Assembly (NCBI GenBank): GCA_023411375.1
Contig: JAEYOW010000041.1
Span: forward strand, 129,257 to 193,256
Reading direction: 5' to 3'
Length of the DNA: 64,000 nucleotides
Source: Bacillota bacterium
GTDB lineage: Bacteria; Bacillota; Clostridia; Christensenellales; Aristaeellaceae
Positions 42,812-50,882 of the stretch are shown piece by piece. The notes under the pieces are model-generated. The model saw only the letters and a program-made list of their open reading frames with translations, was not told the DNA's origin and made no database searches. A program made the position numbers and the translations under genes. Within the stretch, counting starts at the first letter, position 1; each line of letters starts with the position of its first letter.

Positions 42812-43894
42812 CTATTCAATCCGCGCCGTAAAACGCAACAACGCTATATTCGGCGCGTTAAACAGCCTTCCCTTCATCGGATAAAAATCGCTGGATCCAA
42901 CGCCACCGGATATGTACTGGTTGATGCTGTTTACGCGCTGCATGCCCACAAGCCCCTCGTCGGACGGGAACCAGCCCATTTCGGGCACATAAATCGCCCC
43001 CGCGCCCGGAAGCCGCCACTGCCCGCCGCAATAGTGCCCGGCAAGCAGCAGGTTGATGCTGCGGAAGTTAAACGGGGTTGACTGATCCGCCCATTCAATG
43101 CTGGTACGGATGTATTCCGCCGTCAGCGGCGCGTGGGTAACGGCGATCTGTAAATCCGTGCTCAGCATTACTTTGAGCGCCTCTGCCGTGCGCTCCATCG
43201 CGTCGAGCCGGTAGCAAAGCGCGCGGTAGGCGGCGCCGCCCTCAGCGTCGTACTGTTTGCCCTCGGCCTCCATGGTTTCCTTCTGCTTTTGAAGGCTGCC
43301 CAGCATGCCGCCTGCATCCACATCATAAAGGTATTCGGGCACAAACCACGCGGTTTTTTTGCCGACCTGCTGGCTGACGGGCGCGTCCAGATAAACCGCG
43401 CCCGCCTTCTGCGCGGCTAGTACCCAATCGGCAAGCACCTCGGGCGTGCCGCGCGGCGTGGACAAAATCGGGGCAGGGTCGTCATCTCCGGCCACGAAGT
43501 AAATCGGCGCGGTCGCGTTGATCTGCGACAGCGTATGGATCAGCGAAAGCATGGGCTCATAATCGCCCGTTTTACCCACCATGTCGCCGCTCATCACAAC
43601 GGCATGGTAGGTCTTTCCATACAGCAGGCTGCGCCAAATGTTTAAGTCGCTGCCTATCGCCGCGGCATGCAAGTCGCTTATGTGCAGCACCGTCAGGCCC
43701 TCGTACGCCTTGTCCAGGGCCATGACCGTCACCTTCTCGGTCCGAAGCTCCATCCTGTCGTTTGCCGCTGAATTGAATAAAATGGCCGCGGCTGCCACGG
43801 CCGCAATCAGTGCCACAATCGTGAACAGGCAGCCCAAATTGCCGCCTTTTTTCTGCTCGGGGGCAAAGATATAGGTATTTTTACGTTTCCCCAA
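42812..43894 (-). CDS. membrane-anchored calcineurin-like phosphoesterase with altered metal site
   Basis: About 360 residues. One span (LGCLFTIVALIAAVAAAAIL, near residue 20) anchors an extracytoplasmic domain. Metallophosphoesterase motifs are in order but partly changed: HISDLHAAA (intact), VVMSGDMVGK (intact), VAGDDDPAP where GNHD/E is usual, VTHAP, and LLAGHYCGGQW where GHxHGGQ is usual. The loss of the motif III Asn and His and of one motif V His suggests weak or altered catalysis. TTG start at 43894 behind GGGGGG; alternatives lie further upstream. YkuE/YaeI-type lipid phosphatases are the nearest relatives. Confidence 0.82.
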   Translation of the reverse strand: MGKRKNTYIFAPEQKKGGNLGCLFTIVALIAAVAAAAILFNSAANDRMELRTEKVTVMALDKAYEGLTVLHISDLHAAAIGSDLNIWRSLLYGKTYHAVVMSGDMVGKTGDYEPMLSLIHTLSQINATAPIYFVAGDDDPAPILSTPRGTPEVLADWVLAAQKAGAVYLDAPVSQQVGKKTAWFVPEYLYDVDAGGMLGSLQKQKETMEAEGKQYDAEGGAAYRALCYRLDAMERTAEALKVMLSTDLQIAVTHAPLTAEYIRTSIEWADQSTPFNFRSINLLLAGHYCGGQWRLPGAGAIYVPEMGWFPSDEGLVGMQRVNSINQYISGGVGSSDFYPMKGRLFNAPNIALLRFTARIE

Positions 43895-44026
43895 GTCAAT
43901 CCCCCCCAACATATTGTATATACAATCATAGGGGAGCGTATGGCACAAGTCAACGGGGTATTTCTAAGCAAAAGATTGCTTTTTTCATGCCAAACCGCAT
44001 GAATTCGACATCAAATCGATATACCT

Positions 44027-44053
44027 GTTTACAGATGATTTACACCTGTAAAC
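44027..44053. promoter_or_regulatory. GTTTACAG...CTGTAAAC dyad between divergent genes
   Basis: Perfect 8-bp arms separated by 11 nt in the 409-bp divergent gap before radA. A related TGTAAA occurs again at about 44080. A TATACT -10-like box lies near 44124. Nothing else in 43895-44303 is identifiable; the dyad looks like a regulator site. Confidence 0.5.
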
Positions 44054-44303
44054 AAATGAACGCACAGTGAACGGTCTGTAAATTCGGCCACCCTTCCGGG
44101 TGTGCAAACGGGCTTTTTATGGTATACTGATTTTGTATATCATATTGGCATGATTTGTCGGCGCGGGGCGAACGATTGTAGCCCCGCTCGACAGAATTCC
44201 CCCAAGGTTGTCATAGCGCTTGCCCCAACCGATGGTTTATGATGGGGACAAGCCCGCCGCGGCAGCCGCATGCCGCCTCGGGCGGCGGAACAGGAGTACC
44301 CCC

Positions 44304-45680
44304 TTGGCCAAGGAAAAAACCTGCTACGTGTGCGCTGCCTGCGGGTATGAAACGGCGCGCTGGCTGGGCTGCTGCCCGGACTGCGGCGAGTGGAACACCT
44401 TTGAGGAGCGCAAGGCCGCTTTGGCGGCGCCAAGCAAAACCGCTGAAAAGGCGGCGAAGTACCAAACCGCGAAAAAAAGCGAGATCCTTCCCCTGTCCGA
44501 GGTGGAGGAGCGCCAGGAGCCGCGCGCCACAACCGGCAACGAGGAGCTGGACCGCGTGCTGGGCGGCGGTCTGGTGACGGGCAGCGCCATCCTGATTGGC
44601 GGCGACCCCGGGATTGGCAAAAGCACTCTGCTTTTGCAAGTGGCCGGCAGCCTGAGCGAGCGTTGCCGCGTGCTGTATGTCAGCGGCGAAGAAAGCGCGC
44701 GCCAGATTAAAATGCGCGCCTCCCGCATCGGCGTCAGGCAGGACAGGCTTTATGTGCTTGCTGAAAACGATGTGGAGAGCATTCTGGAGAAATGCGAGCG
44801 CATGCAGCCGGACGTGCTGGTCATCGACAGCATTCAGACCATGGTTTCGGAGGACAGCGCGAGCGCGCCGGGAAGTGTGTCGCAGGTAAGGCAGAGCGCT
44901 GGCGCGATCGTCCGCTACGCCAAGGAATCGGGCACGTCGGTCTTCATCGTCGGCCACGTGACCAAGGAGGGAAGCCTGGCCGGGCCGCGCATTCTGGAAC
45001 ATATGGTGGATGCGGTTTTGTACTTTGAGGGCGACCGGCAGCATGAATACCGCCTGCTGCGCGCGGTCAAAAACCGCTTTGGCTCGGTCAACGAGCTGGG
45101 CGTATTCGAGATGCGCTCCGAGGGCATGGTGCCCGTGCCAAACCCAAGCGAAAGCCTGCTTTCGCAGCGCGCCAGGGGCGCGAGCGGAAGCGTGGTCTTT
45201 TGCACGCTTCAGGGCAGCCGTCCCATCCTGTGCGATTTACAGGCGCTGGCGGCGCGCTCGTTTTACACCGTGCCAAAGCGCACCGTGGGCGGCATGGATT
45301 CCGGCCGCGTGGCACTTTTGCTGGCTGTGATGGAAAAGCGCGCCGGTAAAAAACTGTTTGACCAGGACGTGTATATCAACGTCGCGGGCGGGCTCGCGCT
45401 CTCCGATCCGGCGGCGGATCTGGCCGTATGCGTGGCGGTCGCTTCCAGCCTGATGGGCTTTTCGCTCTCGGGCAACCTGAGCGTGATGGGCGAGGTGGGC
45501 CTCTGCGGCGAGGTGCGCCCCGTGGCGCAGGCGGAACGCCGCGTGGCCGAGTGCGTACGCCTCGGCTTTACGGAAATCCTGCTGCCCAAGCAGAACATGA
45601 AAAGCATCCGACCGATTGAGGGGGTACGAATGACAGGCGTGGACACGCTGATGCAGGCCCTCGCCGTGGTATCCGATTGA
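44304..45680 (+). CDS. radA: DNA repair protein RadA
   Basis: 458 residues, the family's normal length. An N-terminal zinc finger (CYVCAACGYET then CCPDCGEW), a RecA-like core with Walker A GGDPGIGKSTLL, the RadA-specific KNRFG motif, and a C-terminal Lon-protease-like domain (VAGGLALSDPAADLAV). It drives branch migration in recombination. TTG start behind CAGGAGTACCCCC. PIN-TRAM gene 44 bp downstream is its usual neighbour in Firmicutes. Confidence 0.95.
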   Translation: MAKEKTCYVCAACGYETARWLGCCPDCGEWNTFEERKAALAAPSKTAEKAAKYQTAKKSEILPLSEVEERQEPRATTGNEELDRVLGGGLVTGSAILIGGDPGIGKSTLLLQVAGSLSERCRVLYVSGEESARQIKMRASRIGVRQDRLYVLAENDVESILEKCERMQPDVLVIDSIQTMVSEDSASAPGSVSQVRQSAGAIVRYAKESGTSVFIVGHVTKEGSLAGPRILEHMVDAVLYFEGDRQHEYRLLRAVKNRFGSVNELGVFEMRSEGMVPVPNPSESLLSQRARGASGSVVFCTLQGSRPILCDLQALAARSFYTVPKRTVGGMDSGRVALLLAVMEKRAGKKLFDQDVYINVAGGLALSDPAADLAVCVAVASSLMGFSLSGNLSVMGEVGLCGEVRPVAQAERRVAECVRLGFTEILLPKQNMKSIRPIEGVRMTGVDTLMQALAVVSD

Positions 45681-45723
45681 TCTTTATTCTCCCCACAACG
45701 ATTTAAAGGCAGGTTATTGTGAT

Positions 45724-46914
45724 ATGATGAAAAACAAAACGCTGGAAAGGCTGATGCGTTTTTTGATCACCCTTTTGGGCGCCGGGCTGGGCGCGGCGCT
45801 TGCGGCGCTGATGCTGCCGCTTCTGTACCGCTGGCAGCCTGCGGCGATGGCGCGCGCCTACTCGCCGATCCTGCTGTACGTAGCCCTGTGCGCGGTTGGC
45901 GCGGCTGTCTGCTTCGCGCTTTCCACCGGCATTATCGCGCGCACCATGAAGCTGATGACCGCCATTGAGCGCCGCTGGGATCTGATGCCCACGCAGCAGA
46001 TCGTGCTGACCTCTATCGGGCTGATCATGGGCCTTGCCGTGGCGGCGCTGCTGACGCAGCTTATCCTTTCGGCCGGGGCCAGCCTGATCACCATCAGCTT
46101 TAGCGCGCTGGCGTATGTGGTGCTTGGCTATATCGGCATGCAGATCGGCTTCAGGCGCTATCACGAGGGTAAATCCTCCCGGCGGCTGCGCCGGCACATG
46201 CGCAAGGGCGAGAGCGTGGGCGGCATCATGGATGAAGCGGCCCTGTTGCTCAGCGATGACGAGGAGGAGGATGAGACGGACGGCGACGACGGCATCACCA
46301 CCGTGCCAAGAAAATTTCTGGACACCTCCGTCATCATCGACGGACGTATTCTGGATATCGTCAAGACCGGCTTTCTGGAGGGGGATATCGTCATTCCGCA
46401 GTTTGTGTTGGCGGAGCTGAGACATATCGCGGACAGCGGCGACGGCCTTCGCCGCGCGCGCGGCAGGCGTGGGCTGGACGTGCTCAACAAGCTGCGCAAG
46501 GAACTGAAAAACCCCATTGTGGTGGACGAGACGGATTATCCGGACATCGACGAGGTGGACGTGAAGCTGCTGCGCCTGTGCCGCGATAAAAACGGCACAG
46601 TGGTCACCAACGACTACAATCTGAACAAGGTCGCGGGCGTGACGGGCATCCGTGTGCTTAATATCAACGATCTGGCCAACGCGGTCAAGCCCATGCTGAT
46701 GGCGGGCGAGGAGCTGAGCGTGCAGATTGTGCGCGAGGGCAAGGAGCCCGGGCAGGGCGTGGCGTACCTGGACGACGGTACCATGATCGTCGTGGAAAAC
46801 GGACGCCGTTACGTGGGCGAAAACGTGGGCGTCGTGGTTACGACGGTGTTGCAGACCAGCGCCGGGCGCATGATTTTCACTAAGCTGAAAAGCATGGACG
46901 AAAAGGCGGGTTGA
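45724..46914 (+). CDS. membrane PIN-TRAM protein (YacL type)
   Basis: 396 residues: four membrane spans (about 10-140), an acidic linker with a run of Glu/Asp, a PIN nuclease domain (FLDTSVIIDGRILDI, VTNDYNLNKVA), and a C-terminal TRAM RNA-binding domain (VVVTTVLQTSAGRMIF). The family is found next to radA in many Firmicutes; its RNA target is unknown. The ATG follows AAAGGCAGGTTATTGTGAT. A bidirectional terminator follows. The PIN core is intact, so nuclease activity is plausible. Confidence 0.92.
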   Translation: MMKNKTLERLMRFLITLLGAGLGAALAALMLPLLYRWQPAAMARAYSPILLYVALCAVGAAVCFALSTGIIARTMKLMTAIERRWDLMPTQQIVLTSIGLIMGLAVAALLTQLILSAGASLITISFSALAYVVLGYIGMQIGFRRYHEGKSSRRLRRHMRKGESVGGIMDEAALLLSDDEEEDETDGDDGITTVPRKFLDTSVIIDGRILDIVKTGFLEGDIVIPQFVLAELRHIADSGDGLRRARGRRGLDVLNKLRKELKNPIVVDETDYPDIDEVDVKLLRLCRDKNGTVVTNDYNLNKVAGVTGIRVLNINDLANAVKPMLMAGEELSVQIVREGKEPGQGVAYLDDGTMIVVENGRRYVGENVGVVVTTVLQTSAGRMIFTKLKSMDEKAG

Positions 46915-46960
46915 AAAAAGCGGGATCAGGGGGAGGGTTTTTAGGCCCGACCCAAAGTTT

Positions 46961-46989
46961 AATGCCGCAACGCATTGCGCTGCGGCATT
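46961..46989. terminator. bidirectional terminator
   Basis: AATGCCGCA pairs with TGCGGCATT across 11 nt and is followed by TTTC on the plus strand; the minus side reads AAAC. It separates the PIN-TRAM gene from the convergent VanZ gene. Confidence 0.78.
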
Positions 46990-47006
46990 TTTCATGGATT
47001 TTTATT

Positions 47007-47555
47007 TTAAAGGATTCGGATATAGACGTCAAAAATGCCCGTCCATAAGCCAACGGCCACGATCAGAAAAAGGATTCCGGTGATAAGCGAAATGATTTCA
47101 ACGGCATGTCTGACCTTCTGTTTAAAAATACGTTTCAGAACTTGATAAAGCGCAATGCCCAGCAAGCCGCCGATTCCATTCAAAATCACGTCATCAATAT
47201 CGGCGGCGCCTACTTGGAGGATATACTGCGTAACCTCTATCGCCGCACTGGCCAGCAAGATATACAACAGGCTGCCCATCTGTTTTTTGTTTGGACGGAA
47301 CAAGGCCAGATACACCCCCATGGGGATGAACAAAACCACATTACCAATCACATTGCTTATCCCTAAAGGTTTATCATGAGACAGGTAGTCCGCAATCGTA
47401 TGAAACGGTACCAGGTTAATCGTTCTCATTGAACTTGCTTTGCCAAAAAGCAGTATCAGCAAAATGATGATATACAGGCCCAATACGCCGTAAAGGATAA
47501 GCCGATGCCAAACCTGGTTGTTTTCTTGATTTCTCTTCAAACGCTTCATCTCCAA
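47007..47555 (-). CDS. VanZ-family membrane protein
   Basis: 182 residues with five predicted spans and the VanZ pattern NLVPFHTIADYLS...NVIGNVVLFIPMGVYL and a second AIEVTQYILQVGAADIDDVILNGIGGLLG. VanZ-like proteins lower teicoplanin sensitivity in some hosts; their function is not settled. It stands alone; the sequence is AT-richer than its neighbours, a possible sign of transfer. ATG behind GGAGATG. Confidence 0.9.
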   Translation of the reverse strand: MEMKRLKRNQENNQVWHRLILYGVLGLYIIILLILLFGKASSMRTINLVPFHTIADYLSHDKPLGISNVIGNVVLFIPMGVYLALFRPNKKQMGSLLYILLASAAIEVTQYILQVGAADIDDVILNGIGGLLGIALYQVLKRIFKQKVRHAVEIISLITGILFLIVAVGLWTGIFDVYIRIL

Positions 47556-47618
47556 TCCTCCCAGGCTAAAAACAGCGCTTGACCTGGTCAGAAAAAAGGA
47601 AAATTAAACAAATTCCCA

Positions 47619-48890
47619 TTACCCCTCGACCTCTTCCCCAAGCCCAAGCCGCCACAGCCGCAGCGTCACAAGCGCGGCGATAATGGTCAACCCAAGGTTG
47701 AGAAGAAAGGGCCAGGCGCGGTTAAGCTCGGCAAGCATGCCGGCAACCGTGCTTAAGGGCGCGGTGATCAGCATGCACAGCGCGTAGAAAAAGCCGAGCA
47801 TGCGCGCGCGCTCCTCGCGGTCGATGTTGAGCATCTGTAAGGAAGAACTCATCGGCTGGAGCATGGAAAGCGCCGTTGCCTCCAGCAGCACGGACAGCAG
47901 CACCAGCAGATACGCGTTTGCGGGCATGAAAAGCATTAAAAGCTGCTGGGCGGCCAGCATCACAAGCCCAAGCACGACCGGGTTTTTGAACCGGCGGATG
48001 TCCAGCCTTGGCACGAGCACAAAATAGCACGCGAGCATCAGCAGCGTTTTGAGCGTTGAAAAGATGGAAAGGTTCTCCGCCGCGATGCCGAGCTTTTCCG
48101 TAATCAGAAGCGGCCAGAAGGAATTATTGACGCTGGTGATACCCGAAAAGCACGCGATAAAGGCGATGGTGAGCATCGTGCGGCGGTCGCAAAGCATCCG
48201 CCTGAGCACCCTGCGGCTGTCCCAAAGGCGGCTCAGCAGGCCGATATCCTTCGTTTCCGCCATACGCCGCAGGCCTACGGAGGTTTCCGTGGTGAAGAAA
48301 TACAGCACAATAAACTTGGTGGTCATCATCACAAAGGTGAGGCCGTAAAGGAATCGCATGGTGGGCACGACGCTGTATTGCCTCACAAAAAAATAGGCGA
48401 CCGGCGCTACGAAGCCCGCGATGTGCCCCGCGATGCTGGTAATGGAAAACATGTGAACCAGTTTATCGTTGGGCGCATCCTCAATCAGCAAAAGGCCCCA
48501 GGAGGTTTCCGTCACGCGCCACGCGCCGTTAAACAGCGACGCCGCGATAAACCACCGGAAATCCTGCGCGAACATCCACAACAGTGCGGGAACGCTCCAG
48601 CTTAGCACGTCAAAGATCAGCGTCGCCATGCGCCGTCCCAGCTTATCCGTCAAAACGCCGCTGAGCAGCGACCACACCACCTGCGACCCAAGGAATACGG
48701 TGTTGGCCAGGCCGATCTGCGTTGGCGAAAGCCCAAGCGCCGCCATGTAGACGGATACAAAGGGCATGTACAGGTTATAGGGAATGCCCCAGAGAGGCTC
48801 GGTGTACAGGCAGGCGCGCTGGTTGCCGCGAAGGCTCAGCAGCGTATCCATCATGGGGTTTTTGCGCAGGCGCGCGGCTAGTCGAGTCAT
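47619..48890 (-). CDS. MFS transporter
   Basis: 423 residues with 12 predicted spans; the loop GVLTDKLGRRMATLIFD between spans 2 and 3 is the MFS signature. Substrate unknown; the layout fits drug or sugar exporters. The ATG lies near AAGGATGCGCACGACAG, a weak binding site. It is monocistronic and in the same direction as the ABC-F gene upstream, which would make a small antibiotic-tolerance neighbourhood with VanZ. Confidence 0.88.
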   Translation of the reverse strand: MTRLAARLRKNPMMDTLLSLRGNQRACLYTEPLWGIPYNLYMPFVSVYMAALGLSPTQIGLANTVFLGSQVVWSLLSGVLTDKLGRRMATLIFDVLSWSVPALLWMFAQDFRWFIAASLFNGAWRVTETSWGLLLIEDAPNDKLVHMFSITSIAGHIAGFVAPVAYFFVRQYSVVPTMRFLYGLTFVMMTTKFIVLYFFTTETSVGLRRMAETKDIGLLSRLWDSRRVLRRMLCDRRTMLTIAFIACFSGITSVNNSFWPLLITEKLGIAAENLSIFSTLKTLLMLACYFVLVPRLDIRRFKNPVVLGLVMLAAQQLLMLFMPANAYLLVLLSVLLEATALSMLQPMSSSLQMLNIDREERARMLGFFYALCMLITAPLSTVAGMLAELNRAWPFLLNLGLTIIAALVTLRLWRLGLGEEVEG

Positions 48891-49012
48891 CTGTCGTGCG
48901 CATCCTTTCGGTGAGGTACTGGTATCATAGCAGACGCAGCGCGCTTTGGCAATGGGCGCGCCGCGTTTTCCCTTTAAGCCCGTCCCCGCGCGGCTTTATG
49001 CCATCGCCGGAC

Positions 49013-50494
49013 CTATAGCCCGATGCTTTCGCGCGTTAAGACGTTATTCAGAAAGGTCTTATCGTGCTCCACCAGCAGCAGGGTCGGGCCGTACCCGCAA
49101 ATCAGCTTTTCAACCTGTACGCGGCTCAGGACGTCGATATAGTTGAGCGGTTCGTCCCAAATGTACAGATGCGCGGGCGTACAGAGGCTGCGCGCCAGCA
49201 AGATTTTTTTCTTCTGCCCCTGGCTCAGCTCGCCCAAATCCTTCTCAAACTGCTCCCGCCCAAAATCCATGTTGCGAAGAATCGCCTTGAAAAGCGTTTC
49301 GTCCAGACCGTTTGATTGGATAAAGTTCCGCATATCGCCCGAAAGCCCGTCGGTTTCCTGCGGCACGTAGGAGATGCTCAGCCCGCTGGCCAGCCGCACG
49401 TCCCCCTCCAGCGCGTTTGACAGGCCGCACAGGGTTTTGAGCACGCTGCTCTTGCCCGCGCCGTTGGCACCGGTAAGCGCCACGCGGTCGCCCTGGCGGA
49501 TTTCGAAGCGGAGTCCCTCGCATACCGTGCGGCCGCCGTAGCAAACGCGGCCGTCCGAGACGCTTACAAGCGTGCTTTTGGGATGCTTAAGCGTGCTTAG
49601 CTTGAGCACGCCCACCCTTTCGACATTGTGCAGCAGGCCGCTTTTTTCCTCAATGGCGCGCTGCTGGCGGCGCTGGGTGCTAAGCGAGCGCTTCATCATG
49701 GCGGCGCTCCTCGCGCCCACATAGCCGCGGTCCAGCGAGGCGACCTCGCTTTCGGACACATGGTACTTGCCCTTTTCGACCTTGTCGCTCCATTCCGCCG
49801 TGCGCCGCGCGCTTTCTTCCAGCCGCCGGATATCGCGCTTTAAAGCCTCGTTGCGCGCAAGCTCATACTCGTTCTGCCGGTTGAGCTGCTCCTCCCAGGT
49901 ATCGTAATCGCCCTGCTGCACCAGGATAGCATCCCGGTTGATGGAGAGGACATGATCGATACAGCGGTTGAGGAACGCCCGATCATGGCTGACGAGCAAA
50001 AAGCCGTCCTTCCTGCGCAAATAGTCGGCCACAAACTCGCGGCCGTGCACGTCCAGGTGATTGGTAGGCTCGTCGATCAGAGGGTATACGTCCTCCCGGG
50101 CGAACATCGCGCAAAGGAGCGCCTTGGTCTGCTCGCCCTTGCTGAGCGTTTCAAAGGGACGGTAAAGCGCGTCCTCCGTTACCCGGAGCTGATTGAGCTC
50201 GCGGACGAGCCGCCAGTCCGGCACGCCCGGCGCCGCAGCCTGAAGCACAAACAGCGTAAGCACGGACGGGTCCTCTACCGCATAGGGAAAGTACGCGGCG
50301 GGCAGGGGCAGGTCGATCGCCCCCTGATAGGGGTAAAGACCCAGCATCAGGCGCAGCAGCGTGGTTTTGCCGCGTCCGTTACGCCCCACCAGCCCCAGAC
50401 GCCAGCGGGTGTCCAGATTAACGCTTGCGTTTGTAAAAACGGGCGTATAGCTGCCCTCGTAGGTAAATGAAAGGTTGCGGATTGAAAGCTGCAT
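49013..50494 (-). CDS. ABC-F ribosome-protection-type ATPase
   Basis: 493 residues with two ABC domains and no membrane spans. First Walker A GRNGRGKTT, signature LSKGEQTKA, Walker B ending PLIDEPTNHLD; second Walker A GANGAGKSS, signature LSQGQKKK, Walker B IWDEPLNYID. The linker (about 215-290) is long, as in the Lsa/Vga antibiotic-resistance group. The ATG at 50494 follows GAAAGGAGG. It has a promoter at 50756-50784 and a 250-nt leader with an attenuator, which is usual for ribosome-sensing ABC-F genes. Which drug class is protected cannot be told. Confidence 0.9.
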   Translation of the reverse strand: MQLSIRNLSFTYEGSYTPVFTNASVNLDTRWRLGLVGRNGRGKTTLLRLMLGLYPYQGAIDLPLPAAYFPYAVEDPSVLTLFVLQAAAPGVPDWRLVRELNQLRVTEDALYRPFETLSKGEQTKALLCAMFAREDVYPLIDEPTNHLDVHGREFVADYLRRKDGFLLVSHDRAFLNRCIDHVLSINRDAILVQQGDYDTWEEQLNRQNEYELARNEALKRDIRRLEESARRTAEWSDKVEKGKYHVSESEVASLDRGYVGARSAAMMKRSLSTQRRQQRAIEEKSGLLHNVERVGVLKLSTLKHPKSTLVSVSDGRVCYGGRTVCEGLRFEIRQGDRVALTGANGAGKSSVLKTLCGLSNALEGDVRLASGLSISYVPQETDGLSGDMRNFIQSNGLDETLFKAILRNMDFGREQFEKDLGELSQGQKKKILLARSLCTPAHLYIWDEPLNYIDVLSRVQVEKLICGYGPTLLLVEHDKTFLNNVLTRESIGL

Positions 50495-50566
50495 AAAGGT
50501 TTGCCTCCTTTCGGCCACCGCCATAGGCGATCCGTAAACAGGGCAAGGCGAAAATACGCAACAAAA

Positions 50567-50591
50567 AACAGAGCCTTTCGGCTACGCTGTT
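50567..50591 (-). terminator. attenuator terminator in the ABC-F leader
   Basis: Minus strand AACAG...AGCC-GAAA-GGCT-CTGTT with a 3-nt bulge, followed by TTTTTT. It lies 70 nt before the ABC-F start. Confidence 0.75.
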
Positions 50592-50677
50592 CTGCCACGG
50601 CAAAGCATGCCCCTTCCCTATGGGAAGAAGAACCGCCCTGCGCCTTACCCAATCGGTTGAATGGGTGAATGGCAGAA

Positions 50678-50689
50678 TTATTTGCGCAT
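50678..50689 (-). CDS. possible 3-codon leader peptide of the ABC-F gene
   Basis: ATG CGC AAA TAA (Met-Arg-Lys) begins at 50689, 8 nt after GGAG, in the leader between promoter and attenuator. Very short leader peptides control ABC-F and erm genes by stalling; this one is a hypothesis only. Confidence 0.3.
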   Translation of the reverse strand: MRK

Positions 50690-50755
50690 CCTTTCAGCTC
50701 CGTTTCAATATCAAAATCTTATCGCAAACGCGCGGCGATACCCGTTTGTGGAATT

Positions 50756-50784
50756 ATTGTAGCATGGCGGAAACGGGATGTCAA
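50756..50784 (-). promoter_or_regulatory. promoter of the ABC-F gene
   Basis: Minus strand TTGACA (50779-50784), 17-bp spacer, TACAAT (50756-50761). This places the RNA start near 50749 and gives a leader of about 255 nt. Confidence 0.8.
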
Positions 50785-50882
50785 GGCAGACATCCGCAAA
50801 GCTTGCGGGCTTTGGGGATGTCTGGTATAATCGGTTTCATAATGAATGTAAACCAGCGTCGGGAAGGGAGAACGCTTGCGCC

